Part shown: positions 20,049 to 28,076 of the stretch, piece after piece
Position numbering within the stretch: the stretch's first letter is position 1
Layout of the letters: every line of letters starts with the position of its first letter
Source: an uncultured Eubacterium sp.
GTDB lineage: Bacteria > Bacillota > Clostridia > Lachnospirales > Lachnospiraceae
Assembly (NCBI GenBank): GCA_934338065.1
Contig: CAKRGX010000020.1
Location: 1-28,099 of the forward strand
Length of the DNA stretch: 28,099 nucleotides
Reading direction: 5' to 3'
Notes under the pieces: generated by a model
Seen by the model: the letters and a program-made list of their open reading frames with translations, nothing else
What the model was told of the DNA's origin: nothing
The model's database searches: none
Made by a program: the position numbers and the translations under genes

Positions 20049-22903
20049 TCTCCATCGTCCTTTCTACTCATCTTGATTATAAAAATCTTTGCAATCCGGT
20101 ACAGATCGGCATTTTTTGTACCTTCTTCTTTATTTCCAACATGAAGAGAATCTCTGCTTCCTTCCAGTAGGCTTCCACTATCCATCGTGTATCCATTCTC
20201 TTCCAAATCCTTTTCAAATTCATGCATTCGTCTCTGGCAGAGCGCAATCTGTTCTTTGTCCTCTACCGTTACAAATCCTTTTACATGTTTATCATTTAAC
20301 TTGATGCTCGCTTGTAATCGTCCCAGTTCTTCTGACTCCATCGAGATCTCCAGAAGTCCTTTCCGATCCTCAGTTCCATTCTGTATCGTCACACGGCAAT
20401 TCGTGATCCCCTGTTCTGTAAAAACCGGAACTTCATACATTTGATAACTGCGCAGCTTTCCACAAAAAGCAATATGCCCATTCATTCTGGCTACATTCCG
20501 CATATCATCATAAGTTATATCGTCTTTTTCCTTTGTCTTCTCTACTGTCTGTTTATGCTTTTTGTCCAGATCATCGTAGATTTTATCCAGTTCTTCCGGC
20601 TGTTCCATAGCATCAAGGACAGCTTCGCTATCCTCTGGTTCCCAATATGCAGAAATGTCTTTCCTGCCCTGTTTGAGAAAACTTTGTGCTTCCTGTAGGT
20701 TGGTCAGCGTATCCGGCAGCTCTATTTCATTTAAAAACTTCTGCAGACGCTCACTGCCGGCTGACAGAGTTTCCTGCCATTCCTTTATCATCTGTTCATA
20801 ATATTGTGTCTCTTCCTCCTGTGAGCTGCGGCATAAGTCTAACAAACTCTCCAGCCCGGTATCATCCTCTAGATGTTCACGCAAAACAGAAGGTGACAAA
20901 CTCTTTTGTAATTGTTTCGCAATATTTTTTTGATATGCTGTCTGAATCTGCCCGGATATAGATGTACTTTGCACCGTTAGCTGCTCCAGCTCACCAAAAG
21001 AATCATCAATCTGTATATCCATGCCGGCATCGCGCCGTGTCCGCAAAGCAGAAAGCAGTGACTGTAAAGATAATTCCCTATCTTCTTTCATAAGCTGCCC
21101 GGCGAGCGCCCCATCACTTTTTTCAATCTTGTCCAGTAAACGGTATACACCGATCATCGTTTCCCTTTCTTCCGGCGTCACTTCATTCTGATGATCGAGT
21201 TTCCACAAATAACGTGAAAACGTAATATCCTCTGTTCCCAGGTCGTTCTGAATATCCGACACATAACGGTTTAACTCATCCAGAGAAATCTCCAGCGGAT
21301 TGATGTCCCGTCGGATCAGTTCAGCAACAACCGGAGGCTTCATCTCTTTCAATAACGATGTGATCCGGATATCATATTCCTTGACCCGGTCTATATTTTC
21401 CTCAGTCAATGGAATCTGATTGTAAGCAAGACTCCTCACGGCACGCTGATTTTGTTCCGTATGTTCATAAGCGAGGTCATCCAGAATATCATCAACATTC
21501 TGAAATGCTTTCTGCATGGAATCACCAAGATCTCTCCTTACCTCTGTTCCGACCGATTCATAGTTCTTCTCCAGCTTCTCAAACTCTTCTGTAAAACGTA
21601 CCGCATTCTGAGCCAGATCCCGAAGAGTATCCGTCTTCTGCGTTTCCACTGCTTTTCCCAAAAACGGAACCGGTGCAGCCAGTACTTGTCTTGCTGCCTT
21701 GAGAGTGTCCCCCATCGTCTGTATATTTTGCTCAGACGCCGGCAGTCCTGTCTCTTCCAAAAGTGATTCCTTCGCCTGTCTCTCCTCGATGCGGAGTTGC
21801 TCTACGATCTTCTCCATATTAGAAACGTCAAGCCGGATCCCTTTTGCAGATAGATTTCGCACAGCTTCTATACTCATTGTCAGTCGAATTTCCGCAAGAC
21901 GCCGTTTCGCTGTAATTGCTTCTGTCACGGAAATCTTGTTCAAATCCGCTTTTTCCGGACTTACGCCATCCGCCATATTGTCAGCCACTCGCGCCATCCG
22001 TATTTCTTCCGGCAATTCTTTAAACTCATCTACACTTTCACAGGCTGTTATCGTCTTTGCATTGACCGGCAGATCGTTTTCATAAAGCCACTTTGCCACA
22101 GCCATAGACTGCTCATCCGCCTCTATACCATCCTTCGCCAGAAGATCGTGTACCTGCTCCTGTACTTCTGAAAAATCACTCTGCATCTGTGGCAGAGGAT
22201 TTTCCTCTCCCATTCCCTGAACACTATAAACACTGCCACAAATATTTTCCGGTGTAAGCGTCAGATTTTGAGCAATAAAAAACTTCATCGACGCCTCGGA
22301 AAATGACGCAATCTGTGCTGCCATGTCAATGGCATGCGAAAGACGCATCACATTCTCTGGTGTGACCGGCAAACCACTGTTTTGCATCTGTTGAACAATC
22401 TGAGAAGATATCTGCTGTTCCGCTAAAGCGGTCTGGGCTGCTTCTTCCAGCGCCTGCGCCTCTTCGCTCTCCTTCTCTACCTGATCCTCAACACCTTCTG
22501 CCCGGTCACGCCGTTCTTCTTTGATGCGGCTGATCGTCCGTTCCAGTTGTGATGAAGTATAATCTTCCAGAGGAGTCTGTTCATCCGATACTGCTTTGGC
22601 ATCCTCTCCTGTCGTACACTGGGAAATAAAATCGGCAGGGGACATCTGGCTATCATCTGACAGAACTCCATCTTCTATATTTATATCTTGTTGTAAGGCT
22701 TCCGCCTCTGTATATACACTTGTTTCACTTCCCGCCTTCTTCTGTACGGGACCTTCCATAGTCATCCCCGTATCAACACGGGACGTACTGCCATCCATGG
22801 CACTCGGTACGGATACACCGATATTCTTTAACATATCAGCTTGATGCAGGGAAAGAGAAAGTTTATTTGTCTGAATCACCATTGAACTCACTCTCACTTT
22901 CAT
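20045..22903 (-). CDS. DUF6240 flagellar-associated protein with FliK-like C-terminal domain
   Basis: A 952-aa acidic, mostly helical protein matching the DUF6240 type seen in Lachnospiraceae flagellar regions. Eight helix-start motifs of the form GLPVTPENV recur: 177-185, 213-221, 259-267, 277-285, 355-363, 386-394, 496-504 and 533-541, suggesting helical repeats. The C-terminal segment 820-907 has LLEISMESEELGRLQASI and an ensuing VKGFVTVEDKEQIALCQRRM, which resembles the FliK C-terminal (Flg_hook) pattern PxxLGxVxV. A role in hook-length control or flagellin export is inferred. The start is uncertain: the ATG at 22903 has a poor site; codon 3 (GTG) and codon 8 (ATG) are alternatives. Confidence 0.8.
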   Translation of the reverse strand: MKVRVSSMVIQTNKLSLSLHQADMLKNIGVSVPSAMDGSTSRVDTGMTMEGPVQKKAGSETSVYTEAEALQQDINIEDGVLSDDSQMSPADFISQCTTGEDAKAVSDEQTPLEDYTSSQLERTISRIKEERRDRAEGVEDQVEKESEEAQALEEAAQTALAEQQISSQIVQQMQNSGLPVTPENVMRLSHAIDMAAQIASFSEASMKFFIAQNLTLTPENICGSVYSVQGMGEENPLPQMQSDFSEVQEQVHDLLAKDGIEADEQSMAVAKWLYENDLPVNAKTITACESVDEFKELPEEIRMARVADNMADGVSPEKADLNKISVTEAITAKRRLAEIRLTMSIEAVRNLSAKGIRLDVSNMEKIVEQLRIEERQAKESLLEETGLPASEQNIQTMGDTLKAARQVLAAPVPFLGKAVETQKTDTLRDLAQNAVRFTEEFEKLEKNYESVGTEVRRDLGDSMQKAFQNVDDILDDLAYEHTEQNQRAVRSLAYNQIPLTEENIDRVKEYDIRITSLLKEMKPPVVAELIRRDINPLEISLDELNRYVSDIQNDLGTEDITFSRYLWKLDHQNEVTPEERETMIGVYRLLDKIEKSDGALAGQLMKEDRELSLQSLLSALRTRRDAGMDIQIDDSFGELEQLTVQSTSISGQIQTAYQKNIAKQLQKSLSPSVLREHLEDDTGLESLLDLCRSSQEEETQYYEQMIKEWQETLSAGSERLQKFLNEIELPDTLTNLQEAQSFLKQGRKDISAYWEPEDSEAVLDAMEQPEELDKIYDDLDKKHKQTVEKTKEKDDITYDDMRNVARMNGHIAFCGKLRSYQMYEVPVFTEQGITNCRVTIQNGTEDRKGLLEISMESEELGRLQASIKLNDKHVKGFVTVEDKEQIALCQRRMHEFEKDLEENGYTMDSGSLLEGSRDSLHVGNKEEGTKNADLYRIAKIFIIKMSRKDDGE

Positions 22904-22966
22904 ATCCTTATACCTATATTTCGGATAAAAAAGGACGATTCATTAGCATGATATGAGTATTTGTCT

Positions 22967-24043
22967 TTAAGAATACTGCTCAAGCAGCTTGTGATCCAGT
23001 TTAATCCGATTGTCCATTGTTTTCATAACATCGGAAATCTGCAGCTTATCCTTTACTGATGACAGTGACAGATCATGTAACGTATTATGACGGAAGTCAA
23101 GTACCATCGGTTCAAAAATATTATCCTCATTTCCCCGGATAACAAGACCCTTTTCCCCATTTGATAGTTCCACACATACACCGGGATACAAAATATTGAT
23201 ACCTTTGATCAAAGCATTGACAACATTTCCATCATATCTTTGTTCATTATCCAGAAGAGCACGCACAGCCTTCACTTCCGATGTAGGTTCCTCATACGAC
23301 TTCATAGCAGTCATCCGGTCATAGGCATCCGCAACATAAAGAACATTCGCATTAACATTTGCCTTCAGTGTCTCAGGAATGTCCGCACCCGATTCGCTGC
23401 AATAAAGCTCCTGCATCTGTCCGATTAGCTGCAGAAGGTCATCATCAAACTGCCCATACTGTGCTAACGTTTCGTTCGTCATCCGCTTGATTGCCTCTAT
23501 ACCGTCCGCATCCAGCTCCTCTTCATCGACGTTTTTCATCTTGAGTGCACCGATATCATGCAGGATAGATGCCTTTACCAGGGTATTCAGCCGCCCTGTC
23601 GGGAATCCAAGCTGTCCGCCAATGATCGCAGACAATATAGCTACGTTAAGAACATGCTTATATACATGATCCTGCGAACTGCGGAGGCTCTGAACAAAGT
23701 TGATCTTGTGATCCAGGCTTCCGTAGTTCTTGATCACCAGACTGCACAGCCAGTCCAATCCCTTATCTTTTTTTCCGCTGCTGATCAGATCGAGATCCTC
23801 CCGAATGCTAAATACCGCCATCGTCTGAAAACGTTCAAAATTAATATCGTCTTCGCTCATTGGCGGTACCGGTTCTGCCGGCTCCAGAATGTATAATCCC
23901 ATCAATCCAAAATTCTTAATACCGTAAATGGACTGCATCGTAAGCTTCGTATCACGCTCATATAACAAAACGCCATTTTTGTTATAAATGGGTTTCCCAA
24001 GACGCATCCCCGCTTTTAAGTCATCAACTTTCACAAATAACAT
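22967..24043 (-). CDS. Degenerate HD-GYP domain protein
   Basis: A 358-aa protein headed by a DUF3391-like segment (VDDLKAGMRLGKPIYNKNGVLL) and a core resembling HD-GYP c-di-GMP phosphodiesterases. His130 in YKHVLNVAILS and the His162-Asp163 pair in ILHDIGALKM are kept, as is VADAYDRMTAMKSYEEP at 237-253. The HHExxDGxGYP metal/substrate motif is absent; CSESGADIP sits in its place. Catalysis is doubtful and a c-di-GMP sensor role is possible. GGGGAGG precedes the ATG. It is first in the unit with DUF6240, flagellin and FliS (63-nt gap), so c-di-GMP could tie into motility; this is inference. Confidence 0.83.
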   Translation of the reverse strand: MLFVKVDDLKAGMRLGKPIYNKNGVLLYERDTKLTMQSIYGIKNFGLMGLYILEPAEPVPPMSEDDINFERFQTMAVFSIREDLDLISSGKKDKGLDWLCSLVIKNYGSLDHKINFVQSLRSSQDHVYKHVLNVAILSAIIGGQLGFPTGRLNTLVKASILHDIGALKMKNVDEEELDADGIEAIKRMTNETLAQYGQFDDDLLQLIGQMQELYCSESGADIPETLKANVNANVLYVADAYDRMTAMKSYEEPTSEVKAVRALLDNEQRYDGNVVNALIKGINILYPGVCVELSNGEKGLVIRGNEDNIFEPMVLDFRHNTLHDLSLSSVKDKLQISDVMKTMDNRIKLDHKLLEQYS

Positions 24044-24096
24044 GGTACTACCTCCCCTGACTCATTTCCGTCACATAATTTTAATAATTTATCTAT

Positions 24097-24125
24097 ATAA
24101 TATCAATAAATTTTTGAACACGCAA
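24097..24125 (-). promoter_or_regulatory. Promoter for the HD-GYP/flagellin unit
   Basis: Minus strand TTGCGT (24120-24125), 17-nt spacer, TATTAT (24097-24102), with TG extension to the -10. The leader is about 47 nt. Confidence 0.6.
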
Positions 24126-24141
24126 TAAATTTCTATAAGAT
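24114..24141 (+). promoter_or_regulatory. Possible promoter for the subtilase gene
   Basis: TTGAAC (24114-24119), 16-nt spacer, TAAGAT (24136-24141). Its -35 abuts the -35 of the opposite promoter. Confidence 0.4.
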
Positions 24142-24173
24142 TACTTGATAAATAAAAGAAATGAGGTTTTTCT

Positions 24174-26321
24174 ATGCGACGATATCTGGTTTTGGTACTT
24201 TCCTTTGCCCTTTGTATTTCTTTGTGTGCTCCTGTCTCGCTGGCAGAAACGGCAGAGTCTGCCCCATCTCAGTCCCAGACAGACACAGCCTCTTATGTTG
24301 AGGGGGAAGTCATTGTAACGATGAATGATTCCGCTGATTCCGCACTCAGTACACCCGGTACATACTCTTCCGATATGAAAGTACAGAATTCATGGGATTT
24401 CGATACGATCAATGTATCAGAAATCTCCTCCGATACCTTATCCACGCAGGAGCTTATTGATGATCTGTCTGAAAAAAAGCATATAATCTCTGTGGAACCC
24501 AATTATTACCGTAAAAAAATGACTACAAATGACCGCTACCGCTCTTATCAATGGTATCTCAATGACACAAGTGACTTTCAACAGACAAGCCTTGGGATAC
24601 AGGAAGACAATATTCCGTCCTCTCTCGACAGCAGCGAAACGATTGTTGCTGTGGTAGATACAGGAGTTGATTACACACACGAAGACCTGAAAGCTCATAT
24701 GTGGGTCAACCCCTACTCTTCTCTCCAGGGAACGTATGGATACGATTTTGCCGATAATGATAACGACCCGATGGATGAAGATGATGATGGTCATGGTACT
24801 CACTGTGCAGGTGTCATTAGTGCCGTACGCAATAATGAGAAAGGAATTGCCGGGATCAGTAATGCACAGATTATGGCATTAAAAGTTTTTGATAAAAATG
24901 AAGAAGCAAAAGATTCTTATATCATTGCTGCCTTTAACTATATTTATCAGGCTCAGCAGCTTGGTGCAAATATTGCTGCCATAAACTGCTCCTGGGGCGG
25001 TGGAGGAAAAACCTCGGAATCCGCAAAGAATCTGATTGAAAAAATAGGGGAAAATGGCAGTTTATTTATTTTTGCTGCCGGCAATAGCGGCATCAATCAT
25101 GATACGAATCAAGCTGACTCCTGTCCTTATGATATTGACAGCACCTACACGGTAAAAGTAGGTGCTTCTGACCAATACGACAAAAAGACCTCCTTCTCCG
25201 ACTATGGCATCACAACAGTGGATCTGTTTGCTCCCGGAGAACGGATCGTATCTACAGTAAACAAGGACTCTTTTGTTCCTTTTTTATACTCAGATAATGA
25301 AAAGAAGGCCTGCTGTTCCTTTTTCACCTCTTTTGACACTTTGGATCAAACTCTGTATACAGCGGCGGAAATAGGAAAGCAAAGTACTAATATGATCTAT
25401 GGAGAGAAAGAATTTTCCCAAATTGATTTTCTTGGAAACAGTAAAAGCGGTTCCCTCGTCATCCCGATCCATGCCACAAGTTCAAAAGCAAATTGTGACT
25501 TGTATGTTGATGTAACGAGTCTCCATCTCAACATGCGTAATACCTATTACGTTTCTTATGATATGGGGACAGAAAAAGATGGTTCACTTTCCTGGGAACA
25601 CTTTACTTCCGTACGCAATGCGGCAAGTTTCACCCGCTATGGCTCCCATACTTATCTGCGTCTGGCAGGTATCAGCGGAGACTTCCGCTCTCTTTCCCGC
25701 CTTTATTTTGATAATGCTGCCATATCTGTTGCCGTATCAAACGAGGTATCTTTTGGCAAATACAACGTATTAAGCGGAACATCAATGGCTGCTCCATCCG
25801 TTACTGCTGCCGTGGCGCTCTTATCCTGCCTTTACCCGGGGGATACCGTTTCTCAGAGAAAGAACCGCCTTCTCAACTGTACCAGCAAACGAGAGGACCT
25901 TACGGCATACTGTATTAGTGGTGGTATTTTGGATCTAAGCAAATTAACCACGACTCCGGCAGATCCACTTCCAACTGACCACACCATAGCTTCAGCCAGC
26001 CCTGAACCTACGATATCGGCATCTAAGGTATCTAGTAAAAAAAAGATAATTCGTATAAAAAAAATAGTGTTAAGTAAGAAAAAAGCAAACCTGCGCTATG
26101 GCAAAAAATTAAAGCTTAAAGCCACAATTACTCCGCAAAATGCAACAAACAAAAAAATCAAATGGTCCGTATCCAATAAAAAATATGCCTCCGTCACACA
26201 AAGAGGTGTCGTGAAAGCTAAGAAAAAAGGAATTTCACACAATGTAAAGATTTATGCAAAAGCAAAAGACGGCTCCTGTAAAAAAGCCGTCTGCCTGGTT
26301 AAAATTAAGAAAAAAAAATAA
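24174..26321 (+). CDS. Secreted S8 subtilisin-like serine protease with Ig-like tail
   Basis: A 715-aa protein. A signal peptide covers about 1-24 (cleavage after VSLA), followed by a propeptide-like segment to about 115. The S8 catalytic triad is complete: Asp162 in VAVVDTG, His207 in GHGTHCAG, Ser537 in LSGTSMAAPS, with oxyanion Asn304 in AAGNSG. Residues about 367-525 form an inserted beta-rich domain between the oxyanion region and the catalytic Ser. The last ~95 residues are a lysine-rich bacterial Ig-like (BIG2) domain, with no LPXTG anchor, so retention by electrostatic binding to the wall is inferred. TGAGG precedes the ATG. The 3' end contains a stem that can serve the opposite gene. 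Confidence 0.93.
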   Translation: MRRYLVLVLSFALCISLCAPVSLAETAESAPSQSQTDTASYVEGEVIVTMNDSADSALSTPGTYSSDMKVQNSWDFDTINVSEISSDTLSTQELIDDLSEKKHIISVEPNYYRKKMTTNDRYRSYQWYLNDTSDFQQTSLGIQEDNIPSSLDSSETIVAVVDTGVDYTHEDLKAHMWVNPYSSLQGTYGYDFADNDNDPMDEDDDGHGTHCAGVISAVRNNEKGIAGISNAQIMALKVFDKNEEAKDSYIIAAFNYIYQAQQLGANIAAINCSWGGGGKTSESAKNLIEKIGENGSLFIFAAGNSGINHDTNQADSCPYDIDSTYTVKVGASDQYDKKTSFSDYGITTVDLFAPGERIVSTVNKDSFVPFLYSDNEKKACCSFFTSFDTLDQTLYTAAEIGKQSTNMIYGEKEFSQIDFLGNSKSGSLVIPIHATSSKANCDLYVDVTSLHLNMRNTYYVSYDMGTEKDGSLSWEHFTSVRNAASFTRYGSHTYLRLAGISGDFRSLSRLYFDNAAISVAVSNEVSFGKYNVLSGTSMAAPSVTAAVALLSCLYPGDTVSQRKNRLLNCTSKREDLTAYCISGGILDLSKLTTTPADPLPTDHTIASASPEPTISASKVSSKKKIIRIKKIVLSKKKANLRYGKKLKLKATITPQNATNKKIKWSVSNKKYASVTQRGVVKAKKKGISHNVKIYAKAKDGSCKKAVCLVKIKKKK
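26267..26292 (-). terminator. Terminator of the zinc-ribbon gene, inside the subtilase 3' end
   Basis: 8-bp perfect stem AGACGGCT (26267-26274) with AGCCGTCT (26285-26292) and 10-nt loop. In minus direction it is followed by TTTTGCTTTTGC, a workable U tract. In plus direction no T run follows, so it serves the minus-strand unit. Confidence 0.55.
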
Positions 26322-26338
26322 CTTGCCTTATTTTTTTT
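26311..26338. terminator. AT-only stem spanning both convergent stop codons
   Basis: 11-bp stem of an A8TAA arm (26311-26321) with its complement (26328-26338) around CTTGCC. It carries the stop codons of both genes and gives a T tract in each direction; weak as a classical terminator because it has no G-C pair in the stem. Confidence 0.5.
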
Positions 26339-26915
26339 CATAATACCGGATTCCATCTTCCGGTCTGAAATAGGTACGGATATATCCATCCGTTGACACG
26401 ATTACCAGCCTGTTCTCTGATTCCCGATAGTATATATCATCACCATTTTCTTTTTCCTGCTTGTGCAAAGAAGAAGAATCGTTGATCACGGCATTTGCCC
26501 CGGCAAGGTACTCTTCTTCCGAATGATATCCCATCTCTTTCCCATGCTTTTCATAATGCTCCCGCAGAAGTTTCTGATTACGGAATAAAACTGCCTCCTG
26601 CACATTATCCGTTGTCTGCTGCCCAGCCACCGGCTGTCGGTTCTTTTCCGAAGGTCCGCTCCGGGAAAAGCTGATAGAGATATAAGCGCCCAGGATCATT
26701 AACATTAAAACAGCCGGCGGCACAGCTCGTAGAATATGCTTTCTTTTATTTCTTCTTACTCTGCCGCGTGGAATAACCGCATCATATCTTATCCGTTCGA
26801 TGCGCCGGCAATCCCGGCATAACACCGGTATCTCCAATCCCTTTGTCTTGTAATAGTCTATTTGTTTATCCGTCAGTTCAAACTGTTCGCCACACTGCCT
26901 GCATTTGAAAACCAT
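26328..26915 (-). CDS. Zinc-ribbon, single-TM protein with a toxin-like (BECR-type) C-terminal domain
   Basis: A 195-aa protein in three parts. The N-terminus has CRQC (5-8) and CRDC (33-36), a four-cysteine zinc ribbon of the zf-trcl kind. A basic stretch precedes a transmembrane helix at about 66-84. The C-terminal part (about 111-195) has HYEKHGKEMGYHSEEEYL, then a later IYYRESENRLVIVSTDGYIRTYFRP. This HG-EYL-...-dG.IRTyF.P pattern recalls RNase domains of the Barnase/EndoU/ColicinD/RelE group in polymorphic toxins. The match is from memory. The start has GAGG some 8 nt upstream. It lies 9 nt after the HTH gene, so is the last gene of that operon. No immunity-like gene is obvious. Confidence 0.68.
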   Translation of the reverse strand: MVFKCRQCGEQFELTDKQIDYYKTKGLEIPVLCRDCRRIERIRYDAVIPRGRVRRNKRKHILRAVPPAVLMLMILGAYISISFSRSGPSEKNRQPVAGQQTTDNVQEAVLFRNQKLLREHYEKHGKEMGYHSEEEYLAGANAVINDSSSLHKQEKENGDDIYYRESENRLVIVSTDGYIRTYFRPEDGIRYYEKK

Positions 26916-26924
26916 GAATTTCCC

Positions 26925-27152
26925 TCACTTCTTTTCCTGATCATCTTGTTGTGGATCATACTCTAGTACGTCTCCAGGCTGACAGTCCAATGCCTTACAA
27001 ATGGCTGCTAAAGTGGAAAAACGTATTGCAGAAACTTTCCCTGTCTTAATTTTCGACAGGTTTACATTCGATACCCCCACCTTCTCACTAAGCTCATTCA
27101 GACTCATCTTCCGGTCTGCCATAACACGGTCGAGTCGTAATACAATTCCCAT
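26925..27152 (-). CDS. XRE-family (YozG-like) DNA-binding regulator
   Basis: A 75-aa helix-turn-helix protein: ELSEKVGVSNVNLSKIKTGK (about 20-39) is the DNA-recognition core and FSTLAAICKALDCQPGDVLEY is the conserved dimer/core part. It has the size and layout of YozG-like regulators, which are often encoded beside DUF2975 membrane proteins, as here. GAGG lies 11 nt before the ATG. It is 19 nt after the DUF2975 gene and 9 nt before the zinc-ribbon gene. Autoregulation of the operon is likely but no operator was identified. Confidence 0.92.
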   Translation of the reverse strand: MGIVLRLDRVMADRKMSLNELSEKVGVSNVNLSKIKTGKVSAIRFSTLAAICKALDCQPGDVLEYDPQQDDQEKK

Positions 27153-27171
27153 GATTGCAGTGCCTCACTTT

Positions 27172-27873
27172 CTATAATGTCTCATCCGATTCCTGTTGAA
27201 GAACCGCTCCATACTGGAAAATATAAGCCAGTGCAAGGATCAATAGAACCGTAATGACTATTCCAAGATTAATATCCAGATGGAATCCGGCACTTGACAT
27301 CCATATGCGGGACTCAAACAGATTTACTACACTGGAAACAACAGCCCAGGGAATCAACGAATAGGCAAACTGCTTCATGCGATTAATAACTGTATCTTCA
27401 AATGGGGACCGACAGGATCGAAATGCTTTCGTAAGCCGGCTTGCAAAAATAGTACTAACCAATAAGAGAATCAGGTTCAAAATGGCACCTGCCAAAGCCC
27501 AGGAACAATCTTTCAGATTGAATTCTGTCAGATTTGCATTTGCTCCAATATTTAACGTTGATTTACCTATATCGACCTTATCAACACTGAATTGGTTTCC
27601 ACCGTAAGAAATATTGGCATTGTCTTTAATATCCTCCTGGATTTCCTGTGTATCCTTCGTGCCAAAATCTACACCAAACTTCGACAGATCAACCTTAACA
27701 TCCGCTCTTCCGTCAATCTTTACCGTACAAAGATTATCCGGAAGACACAGCACTGCTACAAAACCTGCAATACTTAAAACCAGTAGAATACTTACCAGTA
27801 TCTTTGCAATAAGAGCCAGGATTGTACCCACCTTACCCATTTTGTTAATTCTGCCAATTGCTTTTTCTTTCAT
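27172..27873 (-). CDS. DUF2975-like membrane protein
   Basis: A 233-aa integral membrane protein with about four hydrophobic segments: one near 16-39, a soluble extracytoplasmic loop from about 45 to 125 containing several beta-prone stretches, then helices near 127-147, 175-190 and 205-225. The length, layout and YozG partner fit the DUF2975 family, whose function is unknown. The ATG at 27873 is chosen over others upstream because GGAGG is 8 nt before it. It is the first gene of the three-gene operon, with a perfect promoter at 27931-27959. Confidence 0.78.
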   Translation of the reverse strand: MKEKAIGRINKMGKVGTILALIAKILVSILLVLSIAGFVAVLCLPDNLCTVKIDGRADVKVDLSKFGVDFGTKDTQEIQEDIKDNANISYGGNQFSVDKVDIGKSTLNIGANANLTEFNLKDCSWALAGAILNLILLLVSTIFASRLTKAFRSCRSPFEDTVINRMKQFAYSLIPWAVVSSVVNLFESRIWMSSAGFHLDINLGIVITVLLILALAYIFQYGAVLQQESDETL

Positions 27874-27930
27874 ATGATCATCCTCCATTCCACAGGTATT
27901 TTGCTCTGTCACTTTTAATTTTGTAATGTC

Positions 27931-27959
27931 ATTATATGTCACTGCAGAATGTTTGTCAA
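27931..27959 (-). promoter_or_regulatory. Consensus sigma-A promoter of the DUF2975/HTH/zinc-ribbon operon
   Basis: Minus strand TTGACA (27954-27959), 17-nt spacer, TATAAT (27931-27936): exact consensus matches. Expected start near 27924, leader about 50 nt. Confidence 0.88.
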
Positions 27960-28036
27960 TAACTTTTTAATGTTTATCATTAAATATTTAACCTTTAGTA
28001 ATTAAATGTTTTGAGGGCTCTAACTCAATTGCAAAC

Positions 28037-28076
28037 CGAGATGCAGTTTTGTAAGTCGAGATGCAACTTTGTAATT
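28037..28076. repeat. Two tandem 20-bp repeats at the right edge
   Basis: CGAGATGCAGTTTTGTAAGT at 28037-28056 is followed directly by a copy with 17 of 20 matches at 28057-28076. TTTGTAAGT recurs at the window end (28090-28098), so the array may continue. The rest of 27960-28099 is AT-rich with no complete gene seen. Confidence 0.75.

Noticed and set aside
20104..20145. Possible sigma-D promoter for flagellin
   Set aside because: Minus-strand GCCGATCT with TAAA upstream, but the spacing (18 nt) is 2-3 nt too long and it lies inside DUF6240; not convincing.
21699..22085. 128-aa plus-strand ORF opposite DUF6240
   Set aside because: Antisense, Ser/Arg-rich translation and no ribosome binding site.
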